Program-made: the position numbers and the translations under genes | Notes under the pieces: model-generated | Databases searched by the model: none | The model's input: the letters and a program-made list of their open reading frames with translations, nothing else | What the model was told of the DNA's origin: nothing | Assembly (NCBI GenBank): GCA_965178125.1 | Contig: OZ237744.1 | Location: 1,178,001-1,242,000 of the forward strand | From: Bilabrum cf. latius | Taxonomy: Eukaryota > Bigyra: Bicosoecida > Bigyra > Bicosoecida | DNA: 64,000 nt | Direction of reading: 5' to 3' | Part shown: positions 51,479 through 61,156 of the stretch, piece after piece | Layout of the letters: the number at the start of each line of letters is the position of its first letter | Position numbering within the stretch: the first letter of the stretch is position 1

Positions 51479-54400
51479 TCAATCCCAAGAGGACTACGAG
51501 GTTGGTGAAGTCCCCCCATCGGCCCCCAGCATCTGCCTCCATCCAGGCGCGCGCTAAGCGAGCATCTCACTCAGGGCGTGCTCCTCCTCGGGGCTCAGGT
51601 CGCCTAGCTTGGCCGCCGCTGCCTGCAAGCCACGCACAGTCTCCTGGTCCCCGCTTGACGCCGCTACCCGCGCGACCGCATCCATCAGCCCTCCCTCGGG
51701 CCTGCCAGCAAGCAGTCCCAGCCCCTGGCTCAAGTCCCTGGGCTGGGCCCCCCTGTCGACTTCGCATGCCCCGCCCTCCCCTTCCTTCAGGCTCTCCGCA
51801 GATGCATCCTGCCCTGCCCCACCCTCCCCTTCCTTCAGGCTCTCCGCAGATGCATCCTGCCCTGCCCCGCCCTCCCCTTCCTTCAGGCTCTCCGCAGATG
51901 CATCCTGCCCTGCCCCGCCCTCCCCTTCCTTCAGGCTCTCCGCAGATGCATCCTGCCCTGCCCCGCCCTCCCCTTCCTTCAGGCTCTCCGCAGATGCATC
52001 CTGCCCTGCCCCGCCCTCCCCTTCCTTCAGGCTCTCCGCAGATGCATCCTGCCCTGCCCCGCGCTGTCCTGCCGCCCCGTACCCATACCCACCCACAGCT
52101 GCAGCCCCTCGATCTGCAGCATTCCAGACACACTCGCCGCCAGACCAGGCCGACAGGGCCACGCTGAGCTCTTTCTGAAGCGCCGCCCGCATCCTGCGGC
52201 GCGGACTCGCCTCCTCCTCCCCGGCACTGGCAGGCATGCCCAGCTTGTCCGCATTCGATCCTGCCCCGACAGAAACAGGTGTCTTCAGGGGGGCATCGCA
52301 ACTCTAAGATGTCCCATCGGACCGCCTTGGGGACTCTGGGGCAGGCTTGACACTGCCATCAGCTGCCGTTCTAGTGCCTAGTTGCTCACCAGCCAGCCTC
52401 GCCTGCTCCCGCTTGCTCTCCTCTAGCTCACCAGCCAGCCTCGCCTGCTCCCGCTTGCTCTCCTCTAGCTCACCAGCCAGCCTCGCCTGCTCCCGCTTGC
52501 CGCCCTCTGGTGCGATGCTCAGGTCATTTTGCAGCCTCTTAACCTCGGACTCCAGCCCCTTCACCTAAGATCCTAGCCTCTCGCACTCGGCTCGTAACAC
52601 GCCCAGCTCGGCCTCGGCTTTCTCGGCAGCCTAGCCAGCCATCGCGGCTTCCTCCCTCGCCTGCTTCACCTCCTCTTCTCTCTTTGATTCCTCATCTTGC
52701 GCGATCTGTTCGGTCTGTGCAGCGGCACTCTTTGCCTCGCACAGTCCCTGCGCATCGTGTGCTGCTTCATGCAGGCAGTTTCGCGCCTTCTCTATCGCAG
52801 CTAGGACTCCGGCGCTCCCCAACGACTCCCCATCATCCCCAGAATCGAGCGCAAGGGTGCCAAATGCATGCGGCGGCTGGCTCTCGCCACCTTCCTTTCC
52901 ATCTTCCAACGCCTGTCCACTGCTCGTGGCTGCCCGCGCGCGCTCCCAAGCAGCCGAGGACTCCAGCAGCGATTTGCAAGCCTTCCCCAGCTCCCGCTGC
53001 TCCCTGTCTCGACCCGCCCGCAGTCCGACTGTCTCCTCCTGTAGGGTCCGGAGATCCTCGCGCAACACCTCGGCCTCCTCCCGCGCGCGAGTCGCCCTGT
53101 CCTCAGAGGCCCCGGCCATCTCGCGGGACTCTCGCTCCAACGCGGACACCCTCTCCTACAGGGCCGCGCGACCGCGCTCCGCAGCCTCTGCAGTGCGATG
53201 CACCCTATCCAGGTCCTCCTGTAAGCCTCCGGCACGCTGCCTGGCCTCGGCCAGCTGTCCCTGGAGCACGCCCTGCTCTCGCCCGGCCGCCTCCAGCTGC
53301 CTCCGCAGACGCCCCGACTCGTCCTCCCTCTCCGCCGCCCGCCGCCCCTCCTCCTGCTGCTGTGCCTGCCACCTCCTCTCGCTCGCCCGCAGCGCCTCCT
53401 CCCGATCTGTGAACTCCTTCTCCCTGCGCACCACCTCTTGTTCCCTGGCACGGAGCCCCTCCTCCTGCTCCTGAAGATCCCCCGCCCGGCGCCTGTCCTC
53501 CGCCAGCGATGCCTCACGCTGCGCCCTGCGACGAGCCGCCTCCTCCTCCCACCGCCCAGACCGGGCCCGCAGCCGAGCGGCCTCCTCCTACACCCTCTGG
53601 CACAGGGCCCTCGCCTGCGCCTCTTGTTCCCTGGCCCTGTTCTCCGCCTCGCGCGCTCTCCCCTGCGCCTCCGCAGCCCGCGATGTGCCTGCCTGGCACC
53701 CCCTCACTGCCTCCTCCACCTGCCCCTGCAGCGCGGCAAGCGAGTCCTCCACGCCTGATAGCCGAGCGTCCGACCTCTCCGTCGCGGCTTCCAGCGCCCG
53801 TCGGGCCCTCTCCCCCGCCTGCTCGGCTTCCCCCACGGCACCGGCTGCGGCCCGACGCACCTCCTCCACCCTCTCCCCCGCCTGCTGCTCCATCGCTGCC
53901 AGATCGGACCGCGCCCGCCGCAGCGCCTCAGCGACGGCCTCCTCCCTGAGTGGTCGTAGCGCCTGCTGCACGGCCCCCTGGACGTCCTCGGGCGATGCAG
54001 CCGACTAGAGCACCTGCTGCGCCGCCGCGAGCGCCTCGGCTGCCTCTCGCCGGTCCCGGCGGAGATCCTCCAGCTCCGCGCGAGCCGCTTCGTCACGGCG
54101 ACGCTCCTCCCCTGCGTTATGTTCTGCGTCTAGTAGTCCTATGGTTCTATCCACCGCGCGCACCCTGTCTTCCAGCGCGGTGGCGAGCAGCTCGACCGAC
54201 CGCATGCGCCGGTCCAACTCGGCGGATCCAACCCTTGCAGGGGGCATACCGACGGCAATAGCGCTGCTACTGTGGTAACTCGAAGCATATTTGGCCTAAG
54301 ATTCCTGTTCGCGCATCCCCTTGTCCAGGGGTGAGGCCACCAGAGCTTGAATGTGCTGCGCAGCTCGAGAGCTGCCATGCGAGCCAGGCCTGCTCTCAAT

Positions 54401-54586
54401 GGTGGTCTGGCTGTGAGACTTGAGGATAGACTAACTCGATGGCTTCCCGTGGTCGTCGTCTTGGGTAGGCAACGTAGGCGGCACGATTGCGTATCTGGCC
54501 TCCAAACCTATCCTATCCCTTGTCGCAAAGCTGCCTCCGTGCGACCTCGATGCTAAGTCATCACAATCTTCATCCAGTGCGCGCAT
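51479..54586 (-). CDS. 1035-residue coiled-coil protein
   Basis: A single frame from ATG 54584-54586 to TGA 51479-51481, open only when ten TAGs are sense (54431, 54296, 54005, 53588, 53156, 52631, 52565, 52304, 51554, 51494). Residues 1-~110 are Ser/Arg/His rich. About 110-740 are almost unbroken Arg/Glu/Ala-rich heptads, with TAGs falling in polar coil positions where Gln is normal. Three 14-residue units (EESKREQARLAGEL) at ~694-734 and six 16-residue units (AGQDASAESLKEGEGG) at ~840-940 are encoded by in-frame minisatellites. Such proteins are often centrosomal, basal-body or cytoskeletal; no orthologue is recognised. Start choice: the first ATG after which the whole frame stays open, 204 bp from the divergent neighbour. 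Confidence 0.78.
51768..52065. repeat. 48-bp coding minisatellite, six units
   Basis: An exact 48-bp step (tccttcaggctctccgcag at about 51782, 51830, 51878, 51926, 51974, 52022). Units differ by one base at most. It encodes an acidic 16-residue repeat in the coiled-coil protein. Confidence 0.95.
52385..52505. repeat. 42-bp coding minisatellite, about three units
   Basis: A 42-bp step (ctcaccagccagcctcgcc at 52385, 52427, 52469). It encodes exactly two heptads per unit, so repeat number can change without breaking the coiled-coil register. Confidence 0.93.
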
Positions 54587-54790
54587 TGCATGTCCAATTA
54601 TACTATTAATGTCGCGCTAAAATTGCCTGCTTCGCCTCATGTTTGCTCCTATTTGGTGGGTCGCTTGCAACGGTCCTGTACCGCTATTTATATCTTCTTC
54701 TTGAACACTTGGTTGCAACCGTGCGCCGCCCGCGACACCACATTGTGCCGCAAGAGCTGCCCCAGTTCCGCCAATACCGCCTATTGGCGC

Positions 54791-57700
54791 ATGTGGCGGG
54801 CTTTATTTGTATGTCTGCTAGCGACGGTCGCGGTGTCAGAGTCGAACCGTGACAGCTTTTTCTCGGATCCGGACCCTTCGTCTGCGTTGGCAGCTCTGAA
54901 GGGCATATTTAGGTCCTTCGAAAGGGCAGTTGGTTCCGGCCAGGTAGCATTGCGCAGTATGATGGATACAGATCCAAGCACTGTTACGCAACTAGAAGAG
55001 ACGCTGCCCTTGTTCGCGCCTCCGGCGCTCGTAGCTGGTTGCACGCAAAGCACTGCCGAGCAGCCAGACGGGGGGTCGATGCATCCGTGCGTCGCCAGGA
55101 TGCAGCCGCATGATTCAGCTCTGATGGTTCGGCACGTGTATCGTGTCCTTTTTCGCGTCGTCGAAGTTGTTCCGCCGGGTTCTCCGGGGCTGGAAGCAGC
55201 GTCCATACAGCCTGCTCTTCGGCAGGCCATGGACGCCTTGGAGCAATACGGTTTCTTTGCACAGGCAGAGTTTGATCGGTAAGAGTACTCAACTCAGCTG
55301 CGTCTTGTATCGTGTTGCGCCTTGTCCCCTGGTTTTAGTTTGCCCCTCGCGCACTTGCACGCCGAGCACCATGTGGCACTTCTGACCAGCGCTTACCCCG
55401 GCTTCGCAGCGTGGGAATCGACGAAGACCCCGAGCTTGCCGCCGCTCTATTTGGAGCAAGCCATCCCATCTCGGCGCTCTCGGGCACCTCGGTGCAGGGC
55501 GAGCAGGAGCAGCGGCACGTCCTCCCGACGCTCGCCTAGTCCCGGGTCAACGTGGGCGAGCTGGCCGGACTGCTACGGGAGAGCAGGCACGCTCTCCTCT
55601 CTTTGACCTCGTTCGGTGACGGGGGCGTGGGCGACGAGGAGGACCAGGATGAGGAGGAGGCGCGCATCGAGGCGGCGCTCAACGGTGGCCAGGCCTGGAG
55701 GTGGGACAGGGATCCGGAGCAAGAATAGGGCTCGGGCCGACCCCAGGGTGGGGGCGCTGGCACCGCGGGTAGCAGGTCTGGCCCTGGCCTGGACACCGCC
55801 TCGCTTTCCCGCTCCGAGGAGCCGTGGCGCGGGGTGACTGGCGTGGTGCCGATCCTGGTGCTGGACGGCGCGCTGTTCCCCGCGCTGGACCTGCACGACC
55901 GCCTGGGGAACAAGGGAGACCACTCGGCGTACTCGGCCTCCGGGCAGCGGGGGGCATCGGGTGCCTCCGCCGAGGCGGCCGTGGTCTGGGTGCCTCCTGC
56001 AGAGGACGCGAGGGCAGACGGGTCGCTGCCCAGGAGGAGGACTGGCTTCACGGCGCATGCGAGGCCGCACGCCGATGCGGCCGTCGGAGGGGCGGGTGAC
56101 CCTCCCGGTGCATCGGACGCAGAGGCGGGGGAACAGGAGGAGGGCGGGCCCACTCTGGACGAGACGGACGCGGGCAAGTACCCGGAGGCGATCGGGCACG
56201 CGGCTGCGAGGCCAGTCGTGGTGCTGCGGGCCCCTGTGCCCCGACCCATGGGCTCCATGGGCGGAGGTGCGGCCTTCGGGGCCTCGGGGGGCGCGGGGGG
56301 CTCCTCCTCCGGCAGAGGTCCAGTCCCTGAGGTGAGCACTCCGGCGGCGAGGGCGGCTGTGGCAGATGCCCTCATGGGGTTGCACCTGCTGCCCGCCTCC
56401 GCGGCGGCAGAGGTGCGCAGGGGCAGCTTCCGCGTGCTCCCGGGGAGCCAGCCTATCGACGTGCCGCTGAGAGACCCCGCAGTGGTGGGCGGGGGCCGCG
56501 GCGGGCCCAAGTCAGGCATGCCGGCCAAGCGGCTCACCATCTCTGCCGTGCAGGCCGACCAGCTGCAGTCCAGGCGGCCGGGGCTCGTGGTGGCCGCTGC
56601 CGCCGCAGCCGTGCTGGAGGCCGCCAGGGAACAACTGGCCGCCGCCAAGGTCACCCCTGGCAACGCCCACGTCCTGCGGGACCTGCAAGGCATCCGTCGG
56701 TCCGTGTACAAGCAGTGCCGGCGGGCGGGCACTATGCTGGAGCTGGCCGCCAGCCCGCGGTCCAGCCTCGCCATGGTGGATGACGTGCACGCCGCCGTGG
56801 CGAAGAAGGATCGGATCAAGCTGTCGGGGGCGGTGGCCAAGCTGCACCACATGGCCCGCCGGCTGCGGGAGCGGTCCATGGGTTGCTTGAACGAGAGCCT
56901 GACGCTGGGCCGCATGCTGGAGGCCGCCTCGCAGCGGTGTGTGCGCTTCCAGGGCTCCTCCACTGGGATCAGCACAGCGGGCTGGTTCGCGGGGAAGGAG
57001 TGGGGGCCCCCTGCATGGGTGCCCTGGTTAGTGTGCCTCGGGGCGGCGGGGGTGGGGGTGCTGGGCCGCATGCTAGGGGAGGTGTCCTCCGGGGCGAGGG
57101 GGAGGGTGCGGGCGGCGGTGGAGCAGGCTGGCGGGGCGGGGGGGAGTACGGCCAGGGAACCGCAGGCGCTGCGTGCCATCGGCGACTGGGGCATTTTGCT
57201 GGGCATGGGGCGCGCGGGCAGCTGGGCCGAGGTGGCGCTGTCTGGGGGAGGCAGGGGCGGGGCGCGCCGCAGGGTCGGCAGCGGGCGCGGTGGAGGCGGG
57301 GGTGGCATCGGCAGCGCTGCTGGTCTGGACCAGATCCCCACGCTGACCGGGCTGGCCACTGGGCTCGTGAGCAGTGCCGTGTAGCACGCGCGGGGACAAG
57401 GGGGTAGAGGCGGGGGCGGGAGTGGCAGCGGGGTGCCGGGGATGGGGCTGCGGGGGGCGCTGCGGCAGGCCAACGGGGACCAGCCCGAGGGCGAGGTGAG
57501 GCGGCGGGGAGGGGGAGGAGGAGGAGGCGCCGGCGGGTTCGGCGCGGGCGGGATGCAGTACCAGGGTGCTGCAGCAAGCGGGTCATCTGCCGGCGGATTT
57601 GGATTCCGTTCGCCGGCAGTCTCTGGATCGAGTGGGGGGGCGCCTCGGTTCGGAACCACGCCAGTGTCGCAACGAAAGGCACGGGGCGGCAGCAGGGGTG

Positions 57701-57810
57701 GGGGCTCCTGGCTTGGCAGTGTATTTGGCGGCGGGTCCAAAGGCAGTGCAACGCAGCGGTCGTTTGGGACCGGTCCTGCAGCAGGGTCTTTACGCGACTC
57801 TGCAGTATGA
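54791..57810 (+). CDS. secretory-pathway protein with C-terminal membrane segment, unknown function
   Basis: Exons 54791-55278 and 55410-57810 (131-nt intron GTAAGA...CGCAG, phase 2) give 962 residues, ending in TGA. TAGs at 55537-55539, 55726-55728 and 57382-57384 are read as Gln. The N-terminus (MWRALFVCLLATVAVSES) is a signal peptide. The body has several folded-looking blocks: an N-terminal helical region, a strand region (GVVPILVLDGALFPAL), and a helical region with conserved-looking Cys (~500-690). A hydrophobic segment (AWVPWLVCLGAAGVGVLG) at ~698-718 is a likely transmembrane helix, and a Gly-rich tail follows. I see some likeness to large plant secretory proteins of unknown function but cannot name a family. 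Confidence 0.7.
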
Positions 57811-57953
57811 GAAAATGAGTAGTCGTCTCTGCAACGACCCTTTATCGGTCTTTGTTTGAGCATCGGTGGATTTGGCCATTGCTGTCACGACTTCTTCAAT
57901 GTAGTATGAAGCCTCTGTTCAAGCCTTGCAATCAAGCAAAATAAACAGCGCGA

Positions 57954-59591
57954 TCAGATCTGCGACTTTGCCCCTGGCACGCGGAGCACCTCGGCGTCAA
58001 TGCGCTGGTTGTCCCGGTTGAAGAACTGCCAGTGCAGCCTTCCCGCCAAAACGTGTTTGTGCAGCTGCCACTTGTCCTCAAGGCCGTACGGGTAGCAGGG
58101 CAGGCCGAGGGCCTCGCCCATGCTCTGCCGCACGCTCTCAGCGTACCGGGCCGCGCTCTTGGTCTCCTGCTTGCCCGGGTGCACCGCGGGCATCCACTCT
58201 AAAGAGGCTGAGTGCGACAGCTGCGTGAGCACCCTGTGCATGTACGCCCAGAAGGGCACTGTCTCCCAGGAGGGCGAGTGCGTGTGCCAGTGGAACTTGA
58301 TGAGCAGCGGCTGCACCGGCACTCCCGCCCGGAAGGCGCCAGTGCGGAACCGCAACAGCCCCGTCCCATTGGTCGTTGTTCCCTCGGGGAACACAAGCAG
58401 CGGGGCCCGGTCCTTGTCGCTGCCCCCCGCGGCCCTGCCTCTCTCCAGCTTCCTGAGCCTCCTCACGATCACCTGGGTGGCGCCCCCCCCTCCCGCCGCC
58501 GACTGCTGCGAGGCGCTATGCACCAGGCTCCCGCTCCCGCTGCCGACGCTCGCCCCGCGCCTGTGGTTGCCCTTGGACAGCATCGACTGGCTGTCGCTGC
58601 GCTGAGCCGCGAACGCCTCGGTGGCCTGCTCGGGAGAGAGCTCCGCAGCAGCCTAGGCGGAGGGCGGGGGCAGCGAGGGAGGCGCTGCAGGCGCTGGCGG
58701 CAGTGCCTGGCCCTCGCCCTGGCCCTGGCCATGGCCCTCTTTCTTGTTGGTCTTGCCCGGCCCCTGCTTCCCGTGTGCGATAGTGGCAGTCGTCTTGTCT
58801 GCCTTGGGAGACAGCAGCCCGAGCCTCTCCTGACCCCCCTCCTCCTCCTGACCTTCCTCGCTCTCGTCCTCGTCCTCGTCCTTGTCCCCCCGGGTCTGTC
58901 CATCCGACGCGACTCCCCGCACAGGAGGACCACCGTCTCCGCTGCCACTGCCGCTCCCATCGCTGCTCATCCCCAGCAGTCGCGGGGTCGCCGACGGGCT
59001 CTCGAAATGCTCCGCGTCCACGGCGGCGTGCGGGAAAATGCCTCTTGTTCCCTGCAGCAGTCCCTGGCTCGCCTCGATCAGCTCCGCAAACGTCACGGCC
59101 TCCCCGCACGCGCCCCCGTCCCGCCTGTGCTCCCCGCCCGCGCCTGCCAGGGGAGGCACGGACATCGACCGAGAGCCCCCCCTCCTGCGCCGCCTCAGCC
59201 TCTTGCCGCCCTCCCCCGGCCCGCTCTCGTCCTGGCCCTCGCTCCCACGTGCCACCCCCGCGCCATAGTCCTCCCCATCCCCACTCATGTCTGACCCGCC
59301 TCTACCGCGGCTGTGGCTGCTGCCTGTGGATAGTCGCCTCCTCCCCCTCGAAGTGGAGGAGACGGACGCCGACCGGCTACTGCGCGGGGGGGGCACTGCC
59401 TGGGCCACTAGTCCGCTGCCGCTGCTTCCGCGGCCACTTCTTCCCTTTGCACCCCCCTCATTGCTCGCACGTGCACCTGCACCGCGCCCCTTCCCTGCCT
59501 CAGTGTGTCCTTGCACATCAGCGGCACCGGCCTTGGGCCCGTGCTTGCTGGGCTAACCATCTGGGCTGCTACTCTACTTGGCTCCACCCTG

Positions 59592-59676
<85 letters not shown>

Positions 59677-60738
59677 CTCTACTTCTGGCTCTAGCCGTGG
59701 CCCTCTGCTCTGGTGCTGGGGTGCAGCTTCTCTTGCTCCTTTGAGTCGTGCGGTGCCTTGAGCGCGCCTCGTCTGGGGACGAAGACGCAATCCAGGTGAG
59801 CAGCGATGGGCCCCACCACGGGGACGCGCTTCATGTCCCCTTTTGCCACGAAAGAGGGGCAGGCCTAGCTCATGGCCAGGAGCACGTCCAGGAAGGCCAT
59901 GTGATTCGCGACGATGAGCGGTGCCCGGTCCTGCGGGGATCCACACAAGGCAAGCATATACAACCTAGGATAGGCGGTGTAAGGGGCATTAAACGCGCAA
60001 ATAGCAACGAAATAATCCATTAATAAGATCAAGTGGCCACATAGCAGTGAGCGGGACGTGGACATGATGTGCACGGCGAATCGAACGAGCATGCCGGGAC
60101 CGAGCGGTGCTACGTGGCTGGCCAGTCAGCGCTCTTTTGGACGCTAAGCAACTTGCGTCGCCCGTTGATGCATCACCAATGCGCGTCGTACAATTGCACT
60201 TTGCATGCATTTGCAATGGCAACAATACAGACACAGATGTGGCCATCCAGAGCTACGCAGGCACTGGCTGTGCGCGCGATATTGCGGCGAAATGCGATCG
60301 AGCATGATCGGCCGCTGTTCTGGTTGCGCTTGACCCCTATCACGCCCGCAATCGTAAGCCCAAGCAAGCTCAATGCATTTAATGTACTCACATCTCTAGT
60401 TCCCTTAACAGATATCCAGTAGAATCCCATCACGAAGAGCGCAAACCGCGCCAGAATCATGCCAGCCCACCGCCGTATCGTGTACCCGCATCCAGGCGAA
60501 TCCGCAGTACCTCTGCAGCACCTGGTGCTGATTGCCACCAAGTAGTACAGCAAAAATACCAAAGAAACAACGATGACGCGAACGGGGAGGAGAGTCAACG
60601 ACATGATGACAACCTGCGAGCAAACACAGGCACACCCAGGCAGGTCCGTTGATTCCCCCCGTTTATATTGACACTTTAGAGTAAACATTCCACAAGTCAG
60701 TCGCATAAACATACCTTTATCATTTCTGCCGTCGTCAT
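57954..60738 (-). CDS. lysophospholipid acyltransferase (PlsC/LPLAT) with a very long insertion
   Basis: Exons 60715-60738, 60392-60613 and 57954-59930 give 740 residues. Introns: 101 nt (GTATGT...CGCAG) and 461 nt (GTGAGT...CGCAG, the longest here). Two N-terminal hydrophobic segments precede the acyltransferase core: motif I NHMAFLD (residues 91-97), VFVPRRG, then motif [23 protein letters not shown] near 596, and [10 protein letters not shown]. Between VPRRG and FPEGT lies a ~400-residue Ser/Gly/Asp-rich insertion with a Gln-Ser hexamer tract and a basic cluster. TAGs at 59865, 59691, 59679, 59574, 59553 and 58653 are read as Gln. It likely transfers acyl chains from acyl-CoA to lysophospholipids at the ER; LPCAT/LPEAT-like. 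Stop is TGA. Confidence 0.87.
59585..59680. repeat. (GGCTCT)n hexanucleotide tract inside the acyltransferase insertion
   Basis: About 15 GGCTCT units on the plus strand. In the minus-strand acyltransferase frame they code for alternating Gln-Ser. The other open frame through it would give Glu-Pro, but only the Gln-Ser frame connects motif I to motif III. Confidence 0.93.
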
Positions 60739-61156
60739 TCGCGGACTAGGGTGCCAGAAAAGTGAGTACCTTGGGGGCACTCTAGTTCTGGCAAATTGGA
60801 GGTACTTTGCTGCCCCCGGTGGGATTCCATCCCAGTCACGAGCCATCAACTTGGATGAAATGTGCTCCATCGGGTCGTTCGGCTCCCTCCATTTCTACGC
60901 GTGGGTCGCGCTCATCTAGCTCATGCCAACCCTGTCAACGTGCAGCAACTCCGTGCTGTGCGGAACCAGCAGACCGCAAGTGCGCGGCGCCAGCCCTTGA
61001 TGAAACCGAAACCTAGCTGGACCCAAACCTGGTGCAGCCAGTCCATCGTTTTCTGTGTGGTATAACCTAGTTGGGATTGTTATATATCTGCGATGTGGGA
61101 CCCCACCGCTCACTAAAAGACCTGGTGGAAAAAGTTTGGCGCAGTTGCAGTAAATT
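60739..61156. promoter_or_regulatory. bidirectional intergenic region
   Basis: 418 bp between divergent starts of the acyltransferase and the HEAT-repeat gene. Short open frames are present but lack any supporting feature. No specific element identified. Confidence 0.4.

Noticed and set aside
59569-59946. Frame giving a Glu-Pro run through the hexamer tract at 59.6 kb
   Set aside because: Only the Gln-Ser frame connects acyltransferase motif I with motif III and the correct C-terminus.
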